From: Hydractinia symbiolongicarpus
Taxonomy: Eukaryota; Cnidaria; Hydrozoa; Anthoathecata; Hydractiniidae
Direction of reading: 5' to 3'
Assembly (NCBI RefSeq): GCF_029227915.1
Contig: NC_079888.1
Span: 1,426,001-1,490,000, forward strand
Length of the DNA: 64,000 nucleotides
Part shown: one piece after another, positions 31,901-39,867 of the stretch
Layout of the letters: every line of letters begins with the position of its first letter
Numbering within the stretch: position 1 is the stretch's first letter
The notes under the pieces: model-generated
The model's input: the letters and a program-made list of their open reading frames with translations, nothing else
Database searches by the model: none
What the model was told of the DNA's origin: nothing
Program-made: the position numbers and the translations under genes

Positions 31901-34442
31901 TGCAGGTTTCCCTAGTTAGTGCTAATTGATGGAACAAAATTCGTGTATTCGTTATGTGGCATAAAAAAAAGGTGGCAATTAGTTACTGCTTTTATAAGCA
32001 TGTTTTTATTGTGACCACAGATTAAATTTATTCTGAATTCATTTACTTCTGTATCATATGATAAAAATTTTTCGCGCGCTTTGATAAAATATACACTATC
32101 TTTTTATTTTCTACGGAGAAACGAGTGCAATTTTTTCTTTTCTTTACATCTACAGTGCTTATAGTTTCTTGATTGCTTGCGTAGAGTTTTTGTTTTCCTA
32201 AAAAGTGAGAACCTGCCGAAAAGTTTATTCCCATAAAGCATATTCATACGTTTCAAATTGCATTGTCCGCGTCGTTAAATTCTCATGAGGAAGCTATTTC
32301 TCTCCACCGTCGAGAATGTTCAGTTCTCTTGTGACTCCATAGAGATAAAAGTCATTTAATTCGATTATTCAAAATAGGGAAAGTAATTATGATTTAAATT
32401 GAACAATAACATGTATTAGTTTTTCTTGTGGCAACTTTATTTGCAGTTAAACGAAGAATGTTTTAACTAGATTGAACAATAATATATCTAGTGTAAAAAA
32501 TAAAATAATTTATGCAATAGACTAGTTATCGCACTTAAAAGCTTTTTTCCAGGCGCTGAGTGACAACTACTACAAAGCAAATTATGAGATTTTAGAAATG
32601 TCTTTGAGAAACGAAGCTGTCTGATTTAAGACAAATGCTACAAATTAACCGAAATTCATTTATATTTTTTTTAACTTTGATTCCGATTTCTTGTCCGTCT
32701 CTTGTAAAAATATTTTTGCACTGTACGTCTCATCTTAAATTCCACTCTCCTAGATATTGCTATTATTCGAAATTACGACTTAACTCTATTCAAGCGTTGT
32801 GTGGGAGTGCAAAAACTGCCCTACTTGCCATACTTTTGTAATTGCATTAGAACAGTTAACCCAATAACCGTACAAACTTTATGTAGGTGAGTCATTTTAG
32901 AAAATAATAAAGCAAGTGGTATGCCACGCCCATTTTTATAAGTTTTATTTGATATTTTTCAGTTTCTTGATATTTAACTATAAATTTTCTTCATTAAAGT
33001 TCTCTATTTACACACGTAAATGTTTTTCTGAAGTTACGCCCATTTACGTCCGACGGATTTTTCGTTTTATGAATTTTTATCGGATTGGCGGCTTAAGAAA
33101 TTATATGTGTTGATTTAAAAAGCGTCTAATTATTTTGTAACTTTGCCTTTTTAGTGTCTACAAGCTGTTTAGCTTGTTTTTCAGTTTAAAACAAACGCCA
33201 TATATTGCCTGGAAGTCCGATTTTGGAAGTAATCACGTGTCCAAACTTTACGGAATGATTCCCTTTAATAAATTTAATTGGTGTTGGAGTTTCAGTCCTA
33301 AGGATAATCCTAAGAAAAGTGATTAGTTATATGTTCTTCATTATAAAGATTTCATAGAAATTAATGGGCTTGACTAATAATGGCCAAAATGTAAGGCTCT
33401 GAGAGGTATGGGAACTAAATTTTTGCATAAAGGTGACTAATAGATGAAATATAAAGCCTAAGTAAGTATCATTAACATACAGCATCACAAAGGAGAGTTT
33501 TAAGAAAATCAGGGAGGGTGATATCCGCCCCATTTCCATTTACCCTGAACTGGATAGTGTTAAGGTCGATTCTGCTAATTCAAAAAAAAGTTAGTGTTTT
33601 CTTTAGCTGATACGACAAAATAAGTGGTCAGCCATTTTCATTTGCACTCGCTACCTAAATAAATAGTAACTTATATTTTTTGCAAGAAGTAATTTAAAAT
33701 TCACACATTATTTTTAATAGTTTAAAACATTTTTCATTCATATCTTAACTTTAGGACAAAAATCTTGTGAATTGCAAAATTAATTGCCGCAAATGATCTG
33801 GGTGGTAAAATACTGATTTCGAACAGGATTATCTCCCCTGTAAGTGGAAAGAATCATTAATTTGCTGTCTATGCGAACTCATTTATTTTCTAATTAGTAG
33901 AAGAGAAATCAAAACGAAAGAAGGAAATGGCAATAATTTTTGCAGCAAAGTCCATGTTTTTACACCTCCCAAAAATTTACAACGAATTTTCTCTTGTATT
34001 ATTAAATAAGAACGTAGCTGAGTTTAACCTTGCTACATATAATAATTATTGTATAGTAAGTAGTACTTACATTTTTACGACCCATTACTGAAACACAACT
34101 GCAAAAACAGCCACACACAGTACCAAAAGCAAAGACTGTGAGCACAACAGCAAAATGCCACCCTAAAAATCCAACAAAACGATAAAAAAATTCGTCGTTC
34201 CCAAGAGAATAAAACACAAAAGGCATTAACACATTAATAGGGTCTCCTTCGTTGACTCTCCATCCACGGCCTTTATTATTATAATGTGTATTAAACGGAC
34301 CAAAATGGTCTGAGATATTAGAAAAGGGACCCAGTTTAAAAGTACTTTGACAGGCAGCGTGTACAGTGTAGATGCGGTAGTGAGCGATGTGAGTTGATAG
34401 CAAACAAATTCAGTTCGATATTGAACGGAGCGAAAGCATATC
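14822..34442 (-). CDS. micro-exon gene, candidate single-pass membrane protein
   Basis: At least seventeen splice-bounded exons run right to left, most 9 to 72 nt, with consistent phases. In order they are 34442-34071, 31658-31587, 28307-28299, 28149-28084, 26675-26657, 26408-26349, 25835-25813, 25133-25103, 23104-23057, 20212-20204, 20013-19996, 19385-19329, 19246-19226, 18816-18799, 18555-18532, 17230-17213, 16415-16371, 15134-15111, 15026-14994, 14910-14888, then the stop. The first carries a membrane-spanning stretch (GFLGWHFAVVLTVFAFG) followed by Cys and basic residues. The rest encode a Lys/Glu/Asp-rich tail ending in HYTDM and PYERHHLLD, possible tyrosine motifs. I know no homologue. 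The design resembles micro-exon genes of schistosomes, without implying relation. The first exon has an in-frame TGA at its tenth to eleventh codon if the acgcag acceptor is used, so the true start is unresolved and the copy may be impaired. Confidence 0.6.
14888..14910 (-). CDS. micro-exon, C-terminal peptide ERHHLLD
   Basis: 23 nt between a ctttag acceptor and a gtaagt donor. It completes a Tyr codon with the previous exon (T|AC), encodes ERHHLLD and ends in phase 0. The next exon (from 14824) begins TGA, so the protein ends here. The 23-nt length is exactly what is needed to move from phase 1 to phase 0 ahead of the stop. Confidence 0.6.
14994..15026 (-). CDS. micro-exon GATSSRFLTP
   Basis: 33 nt, acceptor ccttctag, donor gtaagt, phase 1 at both ends. 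The other two frames contain a stop. The junction codons are G|AT (Asp) before and T|AC (Tyr) after. Confidence 0.65.
15111..15134 (-). CDS. micro-exon EEHYTDM
   Basis: 24 nt, acceptor tttgtag, donor gtatgt, phase 1 at both ends. It carries the first tyrosine of the tail in the context HYTDM, a possible phosphotyrosine or sorting motif (inference). Confidence 0.6.
16371..16415 (-). CDS. micro-exon AKKDQSSDDDLEND
   Basis: 45 nt, acceptor aacttttttag, donor gtaagt, phase 1 at both ends. The run SSDDDLEND is a typical acidophilic (CK2-type) phosphorylation context, which is inference only. Confidence 0.7.
16588..17002. repeat. compound ATT/ATC microsatellite in an intron
   Basis: About 415 bp of pure and mixed ATT, ATC, then 8-bp units (catatcat, atcttatc, atattatc) and again ATT. 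Blocks of different unit follow each other, showing stepwise expansion. It lies in the intron between the exons at 17213-17230 and 16371-16415. Confidence 0.95.
17213..17230 (-). CDS. micro-exon KRKGK
   Basis: 18 nt only, acceptor aagtttcag, donor gtaagc, phase 1 at both ends. It encodes five basic-rich residues. Confidence 0.65.
18532..18555 (-). CDS. micro-exon NEEIDLE
   Basis: 24 nt, acceptor gttttctcag, donor gtgagt, phase 1 at both ends. Confidence 0.65.
18799..18816 (-). CDS. micro-exon PVDWD
   Basis: 18 nt, acceptor tttctatttag, donor gtaagt, phase 1 at both ends. Confidence 0.65.
19226..19246 (-). CDS. micro-exon FTPIRI
   Basis: 21 nt, acceptor cttttgtttag, donor gtaagt, phase 1 at both ends. 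Confidence 0.65.
19329..19385 (-). CDS. exon VLTEEDKEEEKEEEEKIP
   Basis: 57 nt, acceptor cataattag, donor gtttga (weak), phase 1 at both ends. Almost entirely Glu/Lys. Confidence 0.6.
19996..20013 (-). CDS. micro-exon NTSRV
   Basis: 18 nt, acceptor tagtttcag, donor gtaagt, phase 1 at both ends. Confidence 0.65.
20204..20212 (-). CDS. 9-nt micro-exon WN
   Basis: Nine nucleotides (ATTGGAATT) between a pyrimidine-rich acceptor (cttcctttctttag) and a consensus gtaagt donor. In phase 1 it contributes Trp-Asn plus two split codons. Its size is near the limit of spliceosomal recognition, but both sites are strong. Confidence 0.55.
20590..20945. repeat. tandem repeat of about 112 bp with palindromic core
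   Basis: About three units. AGTCTTAAAGACGTCTTT starts at 20682 and 20795, with a variant at about 20907, giving spacings of 113 and 111. Each unit also has GGTCTNTGTNAGACC, a second palindrome. Related GACGTCT/AAAGAC phrases extend to about 21425. It lies in the intron between the exons at 23057-23104 and 20204-20212. Confidence 0.8.
22766..22905 (+). repeat. CCCGTGGA...TCCACGGG hairpin repeat
   Basis: ggcccgtgga followed closely by tccacgggttcgcc, then 'cttacggtataattttgcgtgaca', a phrase shared with copies at 38.4-38.95 kb and 60.6 kb. It is a non-coding repeat family member. Confidence 0.6.
23057..23104 (-). CDS. exon VREEEEREEEGGEIE
   Basis: 48 nt, acceptor cttattcttaag, donor gtaagt, phase 1 at both ends. 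Glu-rich like the 19329-19385 exon. Confidence 0.6.
25103..25133 (-). CDS. exon NGKRRRNKVF
   Basis: 31 nt, acceptor gttgttttag, donor gtaagt, phase 0 in and phase 1 out. The right-arm counterpart (62743-62773) keeps both splice sites and the length. In this frame three of six differences are third-position. A second frame is also open, so phase is supported by its neighbours. Confidence 0.6.
25813..25835 (-). CDS. micro-exon YNAQTRS
   Basis: 23 nt, acceptor cttttttag, donor gtaagt, phase 1 in and phase 0 out, matching its neighbours. The right-arm copy is reduced to about 7 nt. Confidence 0.6.
26349..26408 (-). CDS. exon KNEKSALPAKDGKKEKKRR
   Basis: 60 nt, acceptor gttatttcag, weak donor gtcgga, phase 1 at both ends. 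Two other copies exist: 38012-38077 (plus-oriented fragment region, minus-strand coding, open) and 61270-61329 (right arm, with a TAA). Confidence 0.55.
26657..26675 (-). CDS. micro-exon GEENHR
   Basis: 19 nt, acceptor gttattttag, donor gtaggt, phase 0 in and phase 1 out. The right-arm copy at 60981-60999 is identical over all 19 nt although the flanks differ. Confidence 0.65.
26938..27150 (+). repeat. hairpin repeat family member (gtcgtcagcccgc...atccacgcgctcgcc)
   Basis: Contains 'aaatccacgcgctcgcc', 'acacgctatttcgtgtggat' (a palindrome) and 'atatatcgcatttcgtgttttcgtgac', all shared with 38.58-38.70 kb and with the inverse at 60.65-60.84 kb. Confidence 0.6.
27575..27715 (+). repeat. tandem aataagcg(c/t)cgc repeat
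   Basis: The unit 'cgaataagcgncgcc' occurs about six times in variants, ending with an inverted copy (gcggcgcttattc). It is a non-coding interspersed repeat type. Confidence 0.65.
28084..28149 (-). CDS. exon with conserved AAGELPVGKS peptide
   Basis: 66 nt, acceptor ttctctcag, donor gtatgt, phase 0 at both ends, beginning ERSGSSVAAGELPVGKS and ending EKKM. The right-arm copy (59819-59884) differs at two codons only and keeps both splice sites. Confidence 0.7.
28299..28307 (-). CDS. 9-nt micro-exon NLM
   Basis: AACTTGATG between an acceptor ending tataatag and a gtaagt donor, phase 0 at both ends. The right-arm copy is AACTTGGTG (59661-59669) with the same flanks. The acceptor has little pyrimidine, so this exon may be optional. 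Confidence 0.45.
28391..28423. repeat. near-perfect inverted repeat (hairpin)
   Basis: ttttaaaaggGAGAC-atac-GTCTCcttttaaaa forms an almost uninterrupted palindrome with a 4-nt loop. It follows 'ggtatttataccacc', another short palindrome, and the pair may mark a small hairpin element absent from the right arm. Confidence 0.6.
31587..31658 (-). CDS. exon after the membrane segment (ITSLKSEDRGDGGVVIARRM)
   Basis: 72 nt, acceptor cttatttag, donor gttagt, phase 0 at both ends, starting MYRR. Only this frame is open. The right-arm copy (54772-54843) differs at many third codon positions (CGT/AGA, GAC/GAT, GGA/GGC, ATT/ATC, GCT/GCA) but keeps the peptide almost unchanged, the clearest coding signature in the window. 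Confidence 0.8.
34071..34442 (-). CDS. membrane-spanning exon of the micro-exon gene
   Basis: If the acceptor is ctctacgcag, the exon is 372 nt, phase 0 at both ends, and ends ..VMGRKN before gtaagt, which fits the next exon. It holds a soluble stretch with Cys (ACQSTFKLGPFSNI) and WRVNEGDPI, then a hydrophobic segment (GFLGWHFAVVLTVFAFG) and a Cys cluster (VCGCFCSC). In this frame a TGA occurs about eleven codons in, where the right copy has TGG. The exon may therefore be broken in this copy, or begin at a later acceptor such as gtcaaag. The continuous open part is 34403-34071. Confidence 0.55.
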
Positions 34443-35610
34443 CTGCGTAGAGAACAAATGAACTCAATTATAACCTCCTTTTCAGGGTCTGTTTATTATT
34501 TTTATTATGGGAATAATGGGGAATTTTAACAGAACGGCAAGTCTTCGATTAGCTGAAATAAGAACTAGGCCGTGAATAAAATCGTTGTCGAACTAAGACG
34601 AACTCTTTCTCTTTACTGCGATTCTTTTGCACTACGCGATGTAACTAAATCATGCGCTAAAAGTACAAATGGGATTTCCAAAGTAGTGCTTGAGGATTTT
34701 GGTTAGTTTTAATCTAAGCGAAAGCATGACAACTCTTGAAAGTATAAAAATTCATATTCGGGCTTTAATTGCATTTGAATACGGTAAGCGAAGTCCGTAA
34801 ATACGTGATAGCAAAGAACGACACCACATTGCAAAAGTTCACCCTAATTAAGGTCCAAAATACGGTAGGATTAATTTTTATGTTTTTTATTGTTCCAGAA
34901 AAAGTTTATTCAAGTTTATGATTTTATTTCTGCCCCTGCTTGCAGGTCAAAACATAAAGCTTTTAAAAGATTTTAAAAGAATTCCTTTAACTTTTATCTC
35001 CTTTAATTTAATTAGAAAGTAAAAACAACAAGGCCGTTGCCTTCATTGAACTTGACAAATAAATGTTCATACAAATCTAATATACAAAAAGACTATCTTA
35101 TTACTTGTGGTGACGAGGTTTAAATATAGCTGTGCTGTCTCAATAAATTTTGATCAGAATTGTAGGTATAGGTATTGTTGGTATTGTAGGTAAGTATGTA
35201 TAAATGTGCATATAAACTGACAATCCTATTCCTGTATAAATATGCAGAAAATAAAAAAAATAAAATAAAAGTTTGTTTTCTTGACTATAAACAAAATACG
35301 GGAATAAAAACTCCAATTTGCAGAGACCGGTAGAAGCGTATAAAAGAGAGATATAACCCGCACACATTATTTAACTCATTTCAAAAATCTTTACTTAATA
35401 AATATTATTGTTTGTGATTGTTCAAAAATGGAAGTTTAGCATTTCTAGTTACTTTGGATAGCAAAAGCAAAAGCAGAACCTTTTATGTGGGAAATTTTTA
35501 TCATTGCACATTTGTTCTTTTCAGCAGAAAATGTTTCACCTTCGATCTTGACGATCATTAACCGTGTGAAAAGCAAAGCTACTTCGTACTTCACTAACAT
35601 AATTGTTGCA

Positions 35611-35678
35611 GGTAGTGTAGTGGGTTCGTCTGTGGTTTCCTGCTCTGGGGTCCGCGGGTCGAATCCCGCTCACTGCCA
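35611..35678 (+). repeat. tRNA-derived SINE head (tRNA-like, degenerate)
   Basis: GGTAGTG (35611) pairs with CACTGCC (35671), giving a 7-bp acceptor-like stem. An A-box-like tagtgggttcg and a B-box-like gggtcgaatccc are present, but the T loop is one base short, so this is not a good functional tRNA. Homologous heads in the inverse orientation lie at 47148-47210 and 51065-51127, with the same flanking 'gcaaagtagctt...gtagctactt'. Confidence 0.55.
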
Positions 35679-36569
35679 GGCTGTTAGCGATGCGCAAAGT
35701 AGCTTCCTTTCAATACAAAACTATTTATCTTCATGTTTATCTATATATATTTTTTAAATATCGCAATGTAGCTACTTGTCATGACATTGCAGCCAGCAAA
35801 TGCAATTTCCTGCTGCGGTTTATAACCGCCTAAAAGACGAAAAAATTTCCGCATATTGTCATCAAAATTGGTTCCTGCAAAAACTCAAAGAAGTAAAAAT
35901 ATTTTTTAAAAGTTAAACGAGAAAGCTATGGCACAGTAGTTAGAATAATTAATTTAAACGTGGCGCTTAAATGTGGGTTAGGTACGAGTACTAGTACTGC
36001 GCAAAAGAAAAAGGTTGTAGCACAGTACCACGAAATGCGATATAAATAGGGTGGTCTAACATGTTACTATATTATATTGCTAACTTTATCTCCGTGTCAC
36101 ACAAAATCGTTGCAAGGTTGTCAAACCTGGTCTATACACCCTGTAGTGCGTGTGTACATCCTCTACATCTTGCAAGTGTCTCGTGAAATATCTTTAACTT
36201 TACATAGTAAAGTAATAAAAATCTGAAAAAGATGTATGTGGAAAGCACGTGATTCTATGCCTTCCGTTACATGGATTAAATGAGAAATAAAGAGGATTCA
36301 TCCACGGGCATACTGCTAGTAAATCGTTATCTTTAAAACGTATTTTTGGAAAATTTATTACGAAAATAAATTCCTACTACATTTGGATTAGATGAATTAT
36401 AAAAATAAATTCCGGCGTAATCTGCAAAAGTTCGCAAATGTTGCGATTTAGGAAATTCGTGAAAATCTGTCACATTAACATGATCGTCCTAATGCAGTAT
36501 TTTGACACTTGCATGGCGTGATTGTATGTAACTATAGAAACTTTATATTTGAGATGCGAAAACGTTTTT

Positions 36570-36870
36570 ATGTTTTCCCGCCTATCCGCCTTTCCACCTA
36601 TACGTCCCTAAGTAATAATTTAAAGCAGCGGTCCTAATAATAACCTCAATTTTTTCGCTACTAAAATCCTTTCTTAGAAAACTAGCCGTATTTCGTCTGC
36701 CTGTGTCTCCGCAAAGGTCGCGTCTTGTTACGAAAACACGAAATGCAATATATAAAGGATGGGCGACCCCGTGGACCACGTGTTTACGACTTGTCTCTTT
36801 AATAATAGCCGTACTCCGTCTGTCTCTGCAAAAAGTGGTACGCAAGAAGCGTGACACACAAAAGGCGGTA
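36570..36870 (-). repeat. hairpin repeat family member, minus orientation
   Basis: Carries 'gaaaacacgaaatgcaatatataaaggatgggcgaccccgtgg' and 'taataatagccgtactccgtctgtctctgc', the inverse of phrases at 27.05-27.15 kb and 38.52-38.59 kb. Confidence 0.55.
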
Positions 36871-37170
36871 AATAACGGCTGATCCCTTGGAGTGTAAACT
36901 TCATTTAAAAAAAATAATACACAAAAAATAGACAAAAAAATTTGAGATAAAATGTTATGCTGTGGATTATCTTTAAAATAATCAAATACACACCCCCTTT
37001 AAGTGTAGGAATATATTTAAGTAATTAACCCTACGCATCATTTTGTTGTTTTATAATGGTAAAATGAGAGAAGGTAAGTTAAAGAAATATGTTCAAATGA
37101 GAGACATTAGGTCAAGAGTGTGCAATAAGGAAAAAACTTTTTTTTAGCAACACGTATGCCGCACAACATG

Positions 37171-38400
37171 GTTAATGTTTTTTTTCACACGCAACTTGTC
37201 GTGACTGCTACCTTTTGTAGTAATACGAACAAAAAATGTTTGCTGCTCTTCCTTTTATCTTGTTGTTATTAAATCAAAATGCTTTGCATCCTTTCCAATT
37301 GAATTTCAATTATGGAGAATTCTCAGATAACCAACTAATTGAATTTTTTTTGATAATCGTTAAATTGGGTATTCTTTATGGTTCAGTCAAAAGAATGATT
37401 AGCTTGTAAACATCTAATTTTAAAAATATGGTTATTTAAAAGGTAGTTTTAGTTCAAAAAATTAAGTCAAAAGAAATATGATTTAGGAAAGCCCACTACA
37501 CGATAAATGTCAAGAATAATGTCAGGGGAAAAGAAAAACGTAGAAAAATCCCATAGCTCGTCACAATTCCCTGAAGTTTTTCCAGGATGCATGTTAAATC
37601 AGCTCAAACCGTAACTTTGAATTAGCTTTTCTTCAACAGAGCCTACCTCCACACTTATTATATCCTCTTCTTCTTTAATTTAGTCATGTATTTACTCGCA
37701 CAAAGTAACAAAAATGAACATTGATTTCCGTGTCACTTTATTTTCATCTGCCAATTTTGGAACATTGTAATACTACATGAACCGATAAAAGTAAAGTATT
37801 TTTTACAAGTTTAACTTCTTATTTAACATCTAGGAAACTGAACTTCCTTATTCATCCAAGGTCAATTGCAGCATAATCTTTCTATCATTTAAAAAAAATT
37901 CCGTGGTAGAAGTATATGAAGTTGTTATTTGTTAAAAATTTGAGAATACTGAAAAATTTGATATAAAAAAGCAGTTTAACTTTGCATTACTATATGTTTT
38001 AATCTTCCGACTTCTTCGTTCTTTCTTTTCCTTTTTTCGGTCATCTCTGACATTTGCGGCGGTCTTTTCCTTTTTCTCTAAAAAAGAATGGTTCTTTATG
38101 CTTTTTTCAATCCACCTCTTATATTTAGAGCGCATTTATGTTGTCAGAAATAACCAGGGTATGCTTTTAAGTCGTTGAAGAATGCCTATACGCCATAAAA
38201 AGGAAATTTAGTATGGTATGCAACCTCTCCCTATAATAACAAGAAATTTAATAGAGAATTAAATTAAAAAAAGATAAAGTATAAGTTGAATACAAAATTA
38301 ATGCAACAACACTTTAAACATTGCTTAATTTTTATGAAATCTTCTTGCTAAACGCTCCAGGCTACTTCAATTACGTCTTCTATTCCCGTCAAGGTATATA
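37171..38400 (+). repeat. partial third copy of the 24.8-26.9 kb segment
   Basis: Direct-orientation homology with 24821-26850: 'cacgcaacttgtcg...ccttttatcttgt', 'gttcagtcaaaagaatgattagcttg', 'cttccgacttcttcg' and 'gtcaaggtatatatgcacg'. Several deletions are apparent, including most of the 19-nt exon. Confidence 0.75.
38012..38077 (-). pseudogene. exon remnant KKEKTAANVRDDRKKEKKE
   Basis: 66 nt, acceptor ttcttttttag, weak donor gtcgga. It is open in the same phase as its relative at 26349-26408 and two codons longer. It stands alone in a decayed fragment, without its partner exons. Confidence 0.5.
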
Positions 38401-38424
38401 TGCACGTTTATTAACTTCTACTCG

Positions 38425-38700
38425 GTGGCCCGTGGAAAACTCCACGGGTGTGCGTTATAAATTTTGACTAGTCCGTGGCCCGTAAGTAAATATACGGGTG
38501 CGCCTGTCCTTTAATATTGCGTTTCGTTTTTCCGTGACACGACTTTTTCCCTCGCGCACAAGCAGACAGACGACGGCTATTATTATAAAAACTAGTCGTC
38601 AGCACGTAGAGAAATCCACGCGCTCGCCCATCTTTATATTACACGCTATTTCGTGTGGATTTTACCGTGAAAAAATGCACGGGATCGCGCGTCCCTGATT
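38425..38700 (+). repeat. two hairpin repeat members in tandem
   Basis: A near-perfect palindrome ggcccgtggaaaactccacggg lies at about 38427-38449. A second copy with 'cccgtaagtaaatatacggg' follows, then the 'ccacgcgctcgcc...cacgctatttcgtgtgg' block and a terminal 'aaaatgcacggg'. No coding content. Confidence 0.7.
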
Positions 38701-39867
38701 CAATTATTGCTAATTTCCAAGCACACAATATTAAGACGCCGAAAAATCTGCTTAAACATTTTTTGGGTATTTCCAATACACATCCTTTTAATGTTGTCAC
38801 GTAACTTCAAAGGTACATGAGTAATGCAAGTCACGCTGATACTGTTTATTAAAAAATTTTGGTAAAAATTAGGTGTTACAAATTTTTTAATCCACGAGTT
38901 TACCTGTCTATATCTGTACCGCATTGCGTGCTTCTCCCTACTTACCGTACCATTTTGCGTGACACAAAGTGAGTGACTCCTTAACTTTCAGCACAACCTC
39001 AGAATTTAGACATTTAAATTTACGATGTCAAGACTCTACAATTGCTACACATTCAATAAATTGTAAATAAGGAATTAGAAAACTTTATAAACTCGTTTTC
39101 GCTAAGCGAAATCTTTTCTTGGTCCAATCTCAAGTTTCTGTAGAGACAAGAACAATTCCTCCAACTTCTATTCTTAAATTACCGTTACCTGTAACCCCTC
39201 ACCACCATTAAAAGCAGAACTTCTAAAGAATCATAATCGGAAAGTCTACCAATTCAATAAGTTCTTTCTTATGATCATGGCTGGTAACCTCTACCGAAAT
39301 GTGTGTGAGTAATTGGAACCATTTTTTGCGTAAAACCTGATGTAATGTAAAAATTATTTAAACCAAAAATAAATTTACAGTCTGGTTAAATATCCAAATT
39401 ACACCAATTACGCTTTAACGCTGTTTTCAGCCTTGCTTGTTTTCAAAAAGCCATTCAACTGAAATCCTTACTTATTGACTTATTGAACGTAATTTGTTGC
39501 GTTGTAAGAATTGCATTGCGGAATGGTGCTCGTAATTGTGGCCTCCCCGTAAATACAAAAGAGCTCTCTTATTTCCCTGCAACTGGTTATTAAATTATTG
39601 TGTACAATATACTGTACACTTTAGGGATGAACAAATTTACTTTGTTCTCACTGACTATTACCTAGTAAGCCCGCGAAAATCACAATGCAAGTAAATGTTA
39701 AGGTTATAGCCCATTTAAATTGCAATTATAACGTTGGAGGTGTTCATTAAGAGCTAGAAATTACCAAAAAAGTATTTCTATATTTTTCGCTCGATACAAT
39801 ATCATGTTAAATCATCCATGGTTAAATTAATGATTTCCTAGTGTAATATCCATTTACAGATAGGTTA

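Larger units (their letters stand above)
23999..35780 (+). repeat. left arm of a large inverted duplication
   Basis: The reverse complement of this segment is readable, with substitutions and indels, at about 50.93-63.915 kb. Anchor pairs are 24000-24190 with 63710-63915, 28080-28150 with 59819-59884, 31587-31658 with 54772-54843, 34070-34440 with 52164-52530, 35100-35370 with 51345-51490, and 35610-35780 with 50.96-51.13 kb. It includes the 5' two-thirds of the micro-exon gene. Confidence 0.85.

Noticed and set aside
38498-38698. 66-residue plus-strand frame
   Set aside because: Consists of the hairpin repeat family, also present non-coding elsewhere.
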